Origin: Pseudomonas beijingensis
Lineage (GTDB): Bacteria; Pseudomonadota; Gammaproteobacteria; Pseudomonadales; Pseudomonadaceae
Assembly: GCF_030687295.1 (NCBI RefSeq)
Contig: NZ_CP117425.1
Coordinates: 2,422,001-2,486,000, forward strand
DNA: 64,000 nucleotides
Direction: 5' to 3'
Both the position numbers and the translations under genes were made by a program. A model generated the notes under the pieces. That model searched no databases. It saw only the letters and a program-made list of their open reading frames with translations, and had not been told where the DNA came from. Within the stretch, counting starts at the first letter, position 1. Each line of letters begins with the position of its first letter. Below, piece by piece: positions 1 through 7,645 of this stretch.

Positions 1-172
1 AGGCCAGGGTCAGCATGCCGACAGCGGTGATGGCCCAGCCGATCAGCACGGCGCCGACATCGGCACTGGCGGCCATGTTCTGGGGTAGGGAGAAAATCCC
101 GCCACCGATCATTGAACCCACTACCAGGGCGACCAGCGCACCCAGTCGAAGTTTTCCGGGGGTATCAGACAT
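1..172 (-). CDS. arcD: Basic amino acid antiporter, N-terminal fragment (ArcD-like)
   Basis: This is the first 57 codons of an inner-membrane APC-type antiporter; the rest lies outside the window. The start [20 protein letters not shown] leads into the glycine-rich first helix [17 protein letters not shown], a hallmark of the basic amino acid/polyamine antiporter family, which includes arginine:ornithine antiporters. The ATG at 172 gives the canonical N-terminus. An ANR-like palindrome lies 62 bases upstream (234-247), which fits anaerobic control of an arginine deiminase pathway transporter. The arcABC genes are not in view, so assignment to ArcD rather than another member of the family is inference. 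Confidence 0.75.
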   Translation of the reverse strand, partial: MSDTPGKLRLGALVALVVGSMIGGGIFSLPQNMAASADVGAVLIGWAITAVGMLTLA

Positions 173-233
173 TGCATGACTCCCATGCGAGGGAAGAGAG
201 TCACCAGCCTAAGTCGATTCGAACGGTCGGCAG

Positions 234-247
234 CTGATCTGGGTCAG
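234..247 (-). promoter_or_regulatory. Candidate ANR/FNR box upstream of arcD
   Basis: CTGATCTGGGTCAG is an imperfect palindrome that keeps the TGA-N6-TCA core of the ANR/FNR consensus TTGAT-N4-ATCAA. It ends 62 bases before the antiporter start. ANR activation of the arc operon is known in Pseudomonas; its use here is inferred from the motif and its position only. Confidence 0.4.
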
Positions 248-253
248 GTAACC

Positions 254-334
254 TGTGGACGCGAGCTCGCTCGCAATGGCGCAGACAATTTGGCGACGGG
301 TGGGCCGCTATCGCGAGCAAGCTCGCTCCCACAA
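254..334. repeat. Degenerate REP doublet
   Basis: Two inverted REP palindromes (GCGAGCTCGCTCGC at the left, GCGAGCAAGCTCGC at the right) are separated by about 40 bases. The left copy has diverged from the REP core seen throughout the window. Confidence 0.8.
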
Positions 335-377
335 GGGGTTGGCGTTGTACACAAATAAGTTTCCGCTGCAGATCCAC

Positions 378-407
378 TGTGGGAGCGAGCTTGCTCGCGA
401 TAGCGAT
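378..407 (+). repeat. Single REP element
   Basis: One copy of GTGGGAGCGAGCTTGCTCGC plus the ATAGCG tail lies 8 bases beyond the stop codon of the CoA-transferase gene. It has no inverted partner, unlike most copies here. Confidence 0.85.
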
Positions 408-414
408 TGAACGG

Positions 415-1761
415 TCACCACTGCGCGCGATGAGCCCCGAGCTCGGCGGCTGGCAAGGCCCACTGCAACGGCGTTGCGGAAATTTTCAGCGGTACCTGCA
501 ATCGATGCGCCGGGCCCCAGGGTGTCTGCTCCACCAGGAGTTCCTGGTCGCTCTCGTCTTCAGGTCGCAACCCGGCCTCGCTTGCGGCCCCACGCTCGAT
601 CAACAGCTTCGCCGTGCGCGCCAGTGACAAGCGGGCCGAGCCGCCGTGGCCGCTTTCCAGGCGCCGGGTCAACAGCACCAGGACACTGGCCGCCAGCAGA
701 TAGCCGGTGCCATGATCCAGCGCTTGCACCGGCAGCGGCGTCGGCTTGTCGCTGTGTTTCCAAGCCATGCCGGCTTCGGCAATGCCGCTGCTCATTTGCA
801 CCAGGCTGTCGAAGCCGCGACGGTTCTGCCACGGGCCGCTCCAGCCGTAGGCATTGAGGCTGACGTCGATCAGGCCCGGGGCCAGTTGCCGGCGCTGCTC
901 GGCGCCATAGCCCAGGTGTTCCAGGGCATCGGCACGGTAGCCGTGCAGGAGAATGTCGGTGTCCTTGAGCAGTGCCTCGAACGCTGCGCGATCATCGGCC
1001 CGATGCAAGTCGAGGCGGGCGCAGCGTTTGCCCAAGGTGACTTCCGGGACCACGCCAGGCTCGTTCCAGGTCGGCGGATCGATGCGCAGCACGTCGGCCC
1101 CCAGGCCCGCGAGGAAACGGCTGGCGATGGGGCCGGCCAGCACGCGGGTCAGGTCCAGGACCTTGAGGCCCGCCAGCGGCTGAGTCACGGCGCCGAGCCA
1201 GGGTTTGCGCTGCTCCGCAGTCGTTTCACTCAGGTGCACCAGCGGCTCGGCATTGACCGCCAGACCCTGAGGGTGGGTTTGCCAGGCCTGCCACGAACGC
1301 ATCTCGGCGGCGCAACCGCCTGCGTCGACCACGGCCTGTTCCAGCTCGGCCTTGTTCCAGCGGGCCACCCTGGCCGCCATGTCGGCGCGGTCGGTGCAGG
1401 TGCCGAGGACCTTTTCCGCGGCCAGGCGATGATGCGGTGCGTTGGTGTGCAGGCGAATCCAGCCGTCGGCGCTGGCGTAGTCGCCGGCCACCGCGTCCCA
1501 CATTGGCGGCACGCTCCAGCCGATGGGGCGCAGGGACGTGGAGAACCAGAACGACGCCAGGCGCCGGTCGACCTCGACGGGTGGCCGGCGGCCGGTTTGC
1601 TGGTGGATGAGCGCGGCGGTCGCCTGGCCGGCCACGGCGATGCTGGCGCTGGCCAACTCCGTGACGGCGAAGGCCGAGGGCAGGGCGCCTTCACCGCTGA
1701 AGGTGATTGGAGTCGTGGGCAAGCCGAGTGCGGCTTGCATGGACGTGAGCAGATCTGCCAT
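415..1761 (-). CDS. CaiB/BaiF family CoA-transferase
   Basis: A 448-residue family III CoA-transferase, predicted to be cytosolic and to move CoA between organic acids. The family core is visible near residue 195 as PLAGLKVLDLTRVLAGP followed by FLAGLGADVLRIDPP, the usual CoA-binding region. The later stretch GFDSLVQMSSGIAE fits the second half of the fold. About 190 residues precede the core, so this belongs to the longer two-part variants in which the N-terminal part is a degenerate half of the fold. The ATG at 1761 is the only start giving the full N-terminus. The substrate cannot be told from sequence or neighbours. Confidence 0.85.
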   Translation of the reverse strand: MADLLTSMQAALGLPTTPITFSGEGALPSAFAVTELASASIAVAGQATAALIHQQTGRRPPVEVDRRLASFWFSTSLRPIGWSVPPMWDAVAGDYASADGWIRLHTNAPHHRLAAEKVLGTCTDRADMAARVARWNKAELEQAVVDAGGCAAEMRSWQAWQTHPQGLAVNAEPLVHLSETTAEQRKPWLGAVTQPLAGLKVLDLTRVLAGPIASRFLAGLGADVLRIDPPTWNEPGVVPEVTLGKRCARLDLHRADDRAAFEALLKDTDILLHGYRADALEHLGYGAEQRRQLAPGLIDVSLNAYGWSGPWQNRRGFDSLVQMSSGIAEAGMAWKHSDKPTPLPVQALDHGTGYLLAASVLVLLTRRLESGHGGSARLSLARTAKLLIERGAASEAGLRPEDESDQELLVEQTPWGPAHRLQVPLKISATPLQWALPAAELGAHRAQW

Positions 1762-1795
1762 CGAAAGCCCTCCAGTACGAGAGGGCGATCATAGT

Positions 1796-2239
1796 TCAAA
1801 AATCCGTTGGGGGCCGCTTGGCGGCCCAGCGGGAGCAAGCTCCCTCGCCACAATTGCCTTGCACCTGTTCCGGTCGCGACCAGATCCACAGGTTGCCCAG
1901 GCCCATGCCAGCGAGCGCCAGGTAAACCGGCCAGCCGTGGTCGAGCATCACTAGCATCAATCCTGCGCAGAGCAGCATGCTGGCGGTGGCGCCGACCTTG
2001 GCCTGGCGGGGGATGACCTTGCCGTTGCGCCAGTTGTGCAACATCGGCCCGAATAGCCGATGGTTCTCCAGCCAGGCGCTCAGGCGCGGTGAGCTGCGGG
2101 TCGCGGCCCAGGCGGCCAGCAGGATGAACTCGGTGGTCGGCAGGCCGGGCACGACGATGGCTACCAGGCCGATGGCCAGGCTGGTGTAGGCGAGCAGGGC
2201 GAAGAGCCATTGGGTGAGTTTGGAGGGTGTGCGGCTCAT
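1796..2239 (-). CDS. YbaN family (DUF454) inner-membrane protein
   Basis: A 147-residue membrane protein. The motif VVPGLPTTEFILLAAWAATRSSP near residues 30-50 is the YbaN/DUF454 signature, with hydrophobic helices at about residues 10-30, 36-48, 83-101 and 103-117. Function is unknown in the family. E. coli YbaN is about 125 residues. Here the last 19 residues (NCGEGACSRWAAKRPPTDF) are encoded by a REP-like repeat at 1808-1852, so the natural stop appears to have been replaced by insertion of the repeat. The CoA-transferase gene follows in the same direction 34 bases downstream. Confidence 0.8.
   Translation of the reverse strand: MSRTPSKLTQWLFALLAYTSLAIGLVAIVVPGLPTTEFILLAAWAATRSSPRLSAWLENHRLFGPMLHNWRNGKVIPRQAKVGATASMLLCAGLMLVMLDHGWPVYLALAGMGLGNLWIWSRPEQVQGNCGEGACSRWAAKRPPTDF
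1808..1852. repeat. Class 2 REP (GGCGAGGGAGCTTGCTCCC type)
   Basis: This is one arm of the second repeat class in the window, with core TGTGGCGAGGGAGCTTGCTCCCGC read on the minus strand and a short inverted GGCCGCTTGGCGGCC beside it. It overlaps the 3' end of the YbaN-like gene and supplies its last codons. Confidence 0.8.
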
Positions 2240-2267
2240 GTATTTCTATCCGACATGCACTTTCCCC

Positions 2268-2356
2268 TGTGGGAGCGAGCTTGCTCGCGATAGCGGTGTG
2301 TCAGGCGCATGAAGAGCGACTGGTCTGGCGTCATCGCGAGCAAGCTCGCTCCCACA
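2268..2356. repeat. REP doublet
   Basis: Two inverted copies of the GTGGGAGCGAGCTTGCTCGC core are separated by about 40 bases. It lies between hemO and the ybaN-like gene. Confidence 0.9.
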
Positions 2357-2415
2357 CGGGTTCCTGGGGGGGCAGCAATATGTATCCACCATAAATCCCA
2401 GTGGGAGGCGGACCG

Positions 2416-3006
2416 TCAGGCCAACTCGGCCGCATAGGCCTGTTCCAGCAACACGGTAAAGCGATTGAATGCGTCCAGCGCGCCTTTGTCCGCCTCGGCT
2501 TCCTGCTGTTCGGTAAAGGCCAGGCCGTCGAGGGTGCGGGTGAAGGTTTTCCAGCCTTCGGCGCGTCCGCCGGCAGGTTCCGCCAAATGGCGGGCGCCGA
2601 AGGTTTCGCTCAGCCCCAGGCCCACGGCACGCTTGATCAGGAACGCGGCGCCGAGCTTGGAGCCTTCTGAGACGAACAGCCAGCCCAGGGCTTCGGCCTG
2701 GGTCGGGTTGTTCACCGCACCGGCCACCTGCGCGGGGACTTCGGTGTCCAGGTCGGCGAGATCCGCCTTGGCTGCGTCGGCCCGGCACCGGGCCGGCAGG
2801 TCGGGGATCAGGCTGGACAGCTCGGCGTCGTTGTACAGTGCCACCAGTTCCGACTGGAACAGGTACTGGGCGACGACGAAACGGGCGAAGCTGGCCGGGG
2901 TTTCGAACGGGGCGTGGGCCTTGACCAGCGCGTCGAGTTTGCTGTGAGGTTCGTGGGTGATCTGGTTCAGGCGTTGGGAGCGGGAAGCGGGGCGTTGTGA
3001 TGTCAT
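2416..3006 (-). CDS. hemO: Biliverdin-producing heme oxygenase
   Basis: A 196-residue cytosolic heme oxygenase of the PigA/HemO type (about 198 residues in P. aeruginosa). It opens heme to biliverdin, CO and iron. His21 in THEPHSKL aligns with the proximal heme ligand, and the distal-helix and dimer-type signature ALGWLFVSEGSKLGAAFLIK is intact near residues 110-130. The ATG at 3006 was chosen because the longer reading frame to 3147 is only translated REP sequence. It lies downstream of hxuA in the same direction, with a REP doublet between them. Iron release from imported heme is the obvious role. Confidence 0.93.
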   Translation of the reverse strand: MTSQRPASRSQRLNQITHEPHSKLDALVKAHAPFETPASFARFVVAQYLFQSELVALYNDAELSSLIPDLPARCRADAAKADLADLDTEVPAQVAGAVNNPTQAEALGWLFVSEGSKLGAAFLIKRAVGLGLSETFGARHLAEPAGGRAEGWKTFTRTLDGLAFTEQQEAEADKGALDAFNRFTVLLEQAYAAELA

Positions 3007-3043
3007 GAAAAATTCCTTCGAATGAGAACGTGTGGCGAGGGGG

Positions 3044-3131
3044 TGTGGGAGCAAAGCTTGCTCGCGAAACAGACGCCACGATCTCTGGAAAGACCGCATC
3101 GCCTTCATCGCGGGCAAGCCTTGCTCCCACA
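3044..3131. repeat. REP doublet inside the hxuA-hemO interval
   Basis: An inverted pair of the GTGGGAGC-AAGCTTGCTCGC variant. Its hairpin lies in the presumed hxuA-hemO transcript and could attenuate or stabilise mRNA. Confidence 0.88.
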
Positions 3132-3175
3132 TGTCTCTCCTCGCCAAAGGTGTCTGTTTTGCCTGGGCAACCGAG

Positions 3176-5770
3176 TCAGATATCCCAGATCAGGTTCACC
3201 GCGAAGTTACGCCCAGGCGCCGTCAGGCGATCGAGGTTGGCGGGGTTCAGCACCGCCGCTTCGCCAACACTGTCGTAGCCGCGCACGTCATCCCACAGCC
3301 AGTACTTCTTGTCGGTGAGGTTGTAGAGACCGCCGCTGACGGTCACGTCGCGGGTCACCTTGTAGAAACCCGTCAGATCGAGGATGCCGAAGCCTGGCGT
3401 CTTGAACTGGCTGCTCACGCCATCGGGCGAGTTGAAGTTGCTGTCGTCGACGCGGTCTTTTTTCTTGACTAGGGTCCAACTGAGCAAGGTGCCGAACTGC
3501 TCCTGGTCGTAGCCCAGGCCGAACACGCCGGTCAGCGGGTTGACGCTGTTGAGCGGTTCGCCCGTGTCGTTGTTTCGCCCGTAGAGGTAGGCCACTGAGC
3601 CTTGGGTATAGAGGCCTTTCGGCGCCCCCAGCACGTCCAGGTCCAGGCGTCCCTTGACTTCGGCGCCCTTGATGGTGGCGTGCTTGATGTTGTTGCTCTG
3701 GAAGGTCAACTGGTTGGCGCCGGGGGTGATGGCGTCCTCGTTGATGAAATCGCGGTACGTGTTGTAGAACACCGCCACGTCGAACGAACCGGAATCGAAA
3801 CGGCCCTTGAGCCCCGTCTCATAGCTTTTGCTTTTTTCCGGTTCCAGATCTGGGTTGGGCTCGACGCTGTAGCCGGCGTCGGGGTTTTCGAAGCGGCCAT
3901 ACAAGGCCTTGGCGGTCGGTGTGCGGAAGCCTTCGGCGTACTGGCCGTACCAGGTGTACTCGTCGCTCAGGGCATAGGTCAGGCCGAACTTGGGTGAGAC
4001 GCGATGCCAGGTCTTGTTCTTGCCGCTGACGTTACCGCCGCCGGTAGGGTCCACAGCGTTGAGGAATTCCTGAGTCAGGTGCGGCTTGAGCTGGGTGTAG
4101 TCGTAGCGCAGGCCCGGCGTGAAGGTCCAGCGCTCCCAGCTGATCTGGTCCTGGGCGAACAGGCTGTAGGTGTTGATGGTCGGGTCCGGGAAATCACTGA
4201 CCTTTGCCAGCACGTCCCGGGTGCTGATGGCGCCCACCGCGGAGCAACCGGCGCCGACCGCCAGGCACACGCCATTGCCGCTGCGCGAGCCGGTGACTTT
4301 CTGTTGCTTGATGGTGGTGCCGTAGGTCAGCGCGTGATCGGTGTCGGCGACGCTGAAGGCCTTGTCCAGTTGCGCATCGAAGACCCACTGCTTTTCTTCG
4401 TAGAGGGTATCCCGGGTACGCAGGACCTGGCGGGTGATCGGGAAGTAAAACTCGGCGGTGCTCTGGTCGGTCTTGGCGACCTGATGGTTGAGGCTCCATT
4501 TGACGTGGTCGGCCAGCAGGCTGTCGAGGGCGAAGCGGTGCTCCAGGCCGAAACGCTCGCGGGTGATGGTGTCGTTGCCGGTGCGCCACTGGTACATGCC
4601 GCCGGGCAATACAAAGTCGGGGATCGCCGGCTGGCCGTTGGCGTAGGGGCCGCCGTAGGCGCTTTTCAGGTCGCTGTCGCGGTCGTCCTTGTATTTCTCG
4701 TAGACCAGGCCAAGGCGTGCATCATCGCTGTAGTTCCAGCCGAGCTTGGCCAGCACGTTGTTGGCGCGCACGTCTTGCGGGTTGGCGGCGGTGCGGTCCA
4801 GGCCGGTGCTGTTGTGGCTGCCGTAGGATTGGGTTTCGTGACCGTCGCGCTGGCTGTAGTGGAGCAGGCCGTCGAAGGGGCCGCTGCGACCGGCGACGGT
4901 GGCGGACTTGAGCCAGCTCTCGTCGGCGGAGCTGTAGCCGGTCTTCAGCCGCGCGCCAACGTCCTCGCCCGGCTTGATGATGTCGTCCGGATCGAGGGTG
5001 AAGTAGCTCACGGCACCGCCGATGGCATTGCTGCCGTACAGCACCGAGGCCGGGCCGCGGAGGATTTCCACGCGCTTGATGATTTCCGGGTCGACGTAAT
5101 TGCGCTGGGTCTTGGCGTAGGGGCCGTTGAAGAAATCGCCGGGTACTTCCACGCCGTCGACCTGGGTCAGGATCCGGTTGCCGTCGATGCCGCGAATGTT
5201 ATAGCCGCTGATGCCGCCGCGTTGGCCCGCACCGCCCACCGACACGCCCGGTTCATAGCGCACCAGGTCTTTGAGGGTATTGACGTTGTTGCGGTCCAGT
5301 TCCTGGCGGTCGTGGACGGTGACCGTGCTCGGGACGCTGGTGATGTCTTGCTCCTGGCGGGTGGCGCTGATGGTCACCTGCTGCAGCTCCATCGCGCTGC
5401 CGCTGCTGCGCCTTTCCAGGACGATGCTGTTGTCGCCCAGCTTGCGGTAGTCCAGGTGGGTCCCCACCAGCAGGCGTTCCAGGGCTTTTTCCGGCGGCAG
5501 CGAGCCGTTCACTCCTGGCGACGCGACGCCTTCGGCCAGTTCCGCTGGCATGCCGACTTGCCAGCCGGTGACCGCGGTGAATGCATTCAAGGCCGAGACC
5601 AAGGGCTGCCGGGCGATGGCAAAGGTGTAGTCGCCCATGTTGCGGGCAGCGGGTTGTACGGTATTGGCGGCCAGGGCGAGCGGCGCGGTGCCGGCCATCA
5701 GGATGGCGGCGGTGAGCAGTGACAGCGTGCAAGAGGGGGCAAGAAACCGGCAAGTAAGGCGAGAGGACAT
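3176..5770 (-). CDS. hxuA: TonB-dependent heme receptor with STN signalling domain
   Basis: An 864-residue outer-membrane receptor. A signal peptide covers residues 1-35 (ends LALAAN). An STN domain follows (about 47-115; DYTFAIARQPLVSALNAF), then the TonB box and plug (TISATRQEQDI; GISGYNIRGIDGNRILTQVD; VEILRGPASVLYGSNAIGG), then a 22-strand barrel ending in an aromatic C-terminus (NLIWDI). The plug and barrel match the TonB hemoglobin/transferrin/lactoferrin receptor family. The STN domain marks it as a transducer that signals to the adjacent FecR-like HxuR. The ATG at 5770 has GGAG 8 bases ahead; the ATG at 5791 has no ribosome site. Heme as ligand is inferred from the family and from hemO next door. 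Confidence 0.9.
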   Translation of the reverse strand: MSSRLTCRFLAPSCTLSLLTAAILMAGTAPLALAANTVQPAARNMGDYTFAIARQPLVSALNAFTAVTGWQVGMPAELAEGVASPGVNGSLPPEKALERLLVGTHLDYRKLGDNSIVLERRSSGSAMELQQVTISATRQEQDITSVPSTVTVHDRQELDRNNVNTLKDLVRYEPGVSVGGAGQRGGISGYNIRGIDGNRILTQVDGVEVPGDFFNGPYAKTQRNYVDPEIIKRVEILRGPASVLYGSNAIGGAVSYFTLDPDDIIKPGEDVGARLKTGYSSADESWLKSATVAGRSGPFDGLLHYSQRDGHETQSYGSHNSTGLDRTAANPQDVRANNVLAKLGWNYSDDARLGLVYEKYKDDRDSDLKSAYGGPYANGQPAIPDFVLPGGMYQWRTGNDTITRERFGLEHRFALDSLLADHVKWSLNHQVAKTDQSTAEFYFPITRQVLRTRDTLYEEKQWVFDAQLDKAFSVADTDHALTYGTTIKQQKVTGSRSGNGVCLAVGAGCSAVGAISTRDVLAKVSDFPDPTINTYSLFAQDQISWERWTFTPGLRYDYTQLKPHLTQEFLNAVDPTGGGNVSGKNKTWHRVSPKFGLTYALSDEYTWYGQYAEGFRTPTAKALYGRFENPDAGYSVEPNPDLEPEKSKSYETGLKGRFDSGSFDVAVFYNTYRDFINEDAITPGANQLTFQSNNIKHATIKGAEVKGRLDLDVLGAPKGLYTQGSVAYLYGRNNDTGEPLNSVNPLTGVFGLGYDQEQFGTLLSWTLVKKKDRVDDSNFNSPDGVSSQFKTPGFGILDLTGFYKVTRDVTVSGGLYNLTDKKYWLWDDVRGYDSVGEAAVLNPANLDRLTAPGRNFAVNLIWDI

Positions 5771-5872
5771 CGATAGCGCTCCGTGTCGCATCTGTTATAG
5801 GTGCAGATCGCATCGCTGGATGCGAATCAATTGCATTGGCTATAACGAGACGAACCAGCGGAGCCTATCGAG

Positions 5873-5891
5873 TAAAAATAATTCTCATTTA
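5873..5891 (-). promoter_or_regulatory. Fur-box-like site before hxuA
   Basis: Read on the minus strand this is TAAATGAGAATTATTTTTA, a partial match to the Fur consensus GATAATGATAATCATTATC in the form common at Pseudomonas iron genes. It overlaps the hxuR stop codon and lies about 100 bases before the hxuA start. This suggests that the receptor has its own iron-controlled promoter besides the sigma-dependent one. Confidence 0.55.
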
Positions 5892-6845
5892 GTTCAAGAT
5901 CACCAGCGCCGGGAATTCCTGGAGCCGCGCCGAGGTGATATGGGCCAGGGAGCGAACCACGTCCAACGGCTGATCGAGGCGGTAATTGCCGGTCACCGCG
6001 ACATTGGCCAACTGTTCGTTACTGTTGATGATCCAGCCGGGGTAGTAGCGGCGCAGCTCGGCCAGTACCTGGCTCAGCGGCCGATTCTCAAACACCAGCC
6101 GCCCCTGGACCCAGGCCAGGTCCGTGTTGGCATCGAGCCGGGCCGGGCGGTCGAAGCCGTTGGGGCCGATGCGGATACTTTCGCCGGCCGACAACCGTAC
6201 ATGGGTGTCGTTGCGGTTGGCCCGCAGGTCCACATCGCCGCGCTGCACCTGGACCTGGGCCACGCCGTCGAGGTAACGCACGGCGAACGTGGTGTCGCTG
6301 ACGCTGGCGGTGACCGGGCCGGCGTCGATTTCCAGCGGCAGGGTGCGGTTGCCCGGCACTTCGAAGAAGGCCTCGCCCTTGTACAAGTGGGCCACGTGCC
6401 GTTGTTCGCTGAACGTGCTGGAGAAGGCCGAGTCGGTGTTGAGCAGGACCTTGGAACCGTCCTCCAATTGCAAGCGCTGGCGCTCACCGACCACCGTCAG
6501 GTGATCGGCCTGGAAATGCAGGGGCAGGTCGCTGAAGTTGAACAGGCCGAGGAACACTACCGCGGCGGTGGCCAGGGGTTTCCAGTGGGCGCGCAGGCGC
6601 GACAGCGCGGTGACCTTGGGTGCGGTTGCAAGTCGGCGGGCACCCTCCAGCACCTGCGGGCCGTTCCAGATCGCCTGGGCCCGAGCGAACGCCTCGCCGT
6701 GACGTGGATCGGCCGCCAGCCAGGCCTGGAACTGCCGCGTCTGTTCCTCGCTGGGGCTGTCCAGCAGGATCAGCCAGTCCAGCGCCTGCTCCATGGCATG
6801 GGCGGTTTCCGGCGTCGGCGCAGGAGAAGGGGAGTTGTCCGTCAC
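5889..6845 (-). CDS. hxuR: FecR-family transmembrane anti-sigma factor
   Basis: A 318-residue sigma regulator. An N-terminal cytosolic anti-sigma region (about 1-85; ALDWLILLDSPSEEQTRQFQAWL) is followed by one membrane helix (about 88-104, PLATAAVVFLGLFNF) and a periplasmic FecR domain (VVGERQRLQLEDGSKVLLNT; FEVPGNRTLPLEI). A C-terminal STN-like segment binds the receptor (PLSQVLAELRRYYPG). It holds HxuI until the receptor reports heme. The start is GTG at 6845; no ATG gives the conserved N-terminus. Its order between sigma gene and receptor gene is typical of cell-surface signalling operons. Confidence 0.9.
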   Translation of the reverse strand: MTDNSPSPAPTPETAHAMEQALDWLILLDSPSEEQTRQFQAWLAADPRHGEAFARAQAIWNGPQVLEGARRLATAPKVTALSRLRAHWKPLATAAVVFLGLFNFSDLPLHFQADHLTVVGERQRLQLEDGSKVLLNTDSAFSSTFSEQRHVAHLYKGEAFFEVPGNRTLPLEIDAGPVTASVSDTTFAVRYLDGVAQVQVQRGDVDLRANRNDTHVRLSAGESIRIGPNGFDRPARLDANTDLAWVQGRLVFENRPLSQVLAELRRYYPGWIINSNEQLANVAVTGNYRLDQPLDVVRSLAHITSARLQEFPALVILN

Positions 6846-6872
6846 GGTGGGTTCTCGTTCCTCGGTTCAGCG

Positions 6873-6932
6873 GCAAGTTACAAGCTTCAAGCTTCAAGTC
6901 GCAAGCACAAGCCCGCAAACAACTTGCAGCTC
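6873..6932. repeat. CAAGCTT-type short tandem repeats between hxuI and hxuR
   Basis: Imperfect 7-8 base units (caagttac, aagcttc, aagcttc, aagtcgc, aagcac, aagcccgc) fill the 92-base spacer between hxuI and hxuR. A related motif recurs at 59161-59196. Confidence 0.6.
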
Positions 6933-6937
6933 GAATC

Positions 6938-7444
6938 TTATCGCTGCAGCTGTCCCACACAGATCGCCATGATCAGTTTGAGTTCCTTTTGCACCGTGCT
7001 CAGGGACACGCCCAGCCGTTCGGCGATTGTCTGGTAACTGTGGCCATGCAGGCGGCTGAGGATGAAAATCTGCTGTTGTCGCGGGCTCAGGGCCTGCAGG
7101 CTGACGTCCAGGCGCTCGAGCAGTTGTTGGGCATGGGCGGCGTCCTCGGCACTGCTCTGGGGAGCGGCGACGTTATGGACGACTTCCAGCGGTACGTCAT
7201 CCAGCAGGGTTCGAGACTGGATGCGTCGGGCACGCAGATGGTCCAGCGCCAGGTTACGGGCGGTCTGGAACACAAAGGGTTCAAGGTGCTCGACCGTGCG
7301 TTCGGCCAATGCGCGGGTGACGCGCAGGTAGGTTTCCTGAAGCAGGTCTTCGGCGGTACTGGGGTTGCTGACCATGCGCTCGAGGGTGCGCAGCAGCGGC
7401 GTGCGCTGGGCGAGGAAGACGTGATGAAAGCGCGATTGACTCAC
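6938..7444 (-). CDS. hxuI: ECF sigma factor, iron/heme starvation type
   Basis: A 168-residue FecI-type sigma-70 factor. Region 2 is FLAQRTPLLRTLERMVSNPSTAEDLLQETYLRV (about 10-42), with core-binding and -10 recognition elements. Region 4 (about 112-160; LSPRQQQIFILSRLHGHSYQTIAERLGVS) carries the helix-turn-helix that reads the -35 element. It would transcribe hxuA once HxuR is released. The start is GTG at 7444. A strong Fur box (7470-7488) lies 26 bases upstream, so transcription should be repressed by iron. Confidence 0.92.
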   Translation of the reverse strand: MSQSRFHHVFLAQRTPLLRTLERMVSNPSTAEDLLQETYLRVTRALAERTVEHLEPFVFQTARNLALDHLRARRIQSRTLLDDVPLEVVHNVAAPQSSAEDAAHAQQLLERLDVSLQALSPRQQQIFILSRLHGHSYQTIAERLGVSLSTVQKELKLIMAICVGQLQR

Positions 7445-7469
7445 GGTAGGGCCCGATCCGGTTCGAGTT

Positions 7470-7488
7470 GATGATAATGCTTATCATC
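7470..7488 (-). promoter_or_regulatory. Fur box controlling hxuI
   Basis: GATGATAATGCTTATCATC is a near-perfect palindrome and close to the 19-base Fur consensus. It sits 26 bases before the hxuI start codon, where Fur-iron would block transcription. Confidence 0.85.
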
Positions 7489-7530
7489 TACAGGGCGGGT
7501 CAAGCCTTCATTTCACCAGCGTTGAAACCC

Positions 7531-7620
7531 TGTGGGAGCGAGCTTGCTCGCGATGACGGAGTGCCAGTCGCCATTGATGTTGGCTGATACACCGCTATCG
7601 CGAGCAAGCTCGCTCCCACA
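7531..7620. repeat. REP doublet
   Basis: An inverted REP pair between hxuI and gapA (7531-7620). It ends 26 bases beyond the gapA stop codon. Confidence 0.9.
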
Positions 7621-7645
7621 GAAAAGCTCAAGACTGCCGTGTCGA

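Noticed and set aside
646..1794. Open frame of 382 codons opposite the CoA-transferase gene
   Set aside because: Antisense shadow of a gene with recognisable family motifs; no ribosome site or family features.
4004..5722. Long open frame of 572 codons opposite hxuA
   Set aside because: It is antisense to a clear TonB receptor gene; its valine-, alanine- and glycine-heavy composition is a GC-rich codon shadow.
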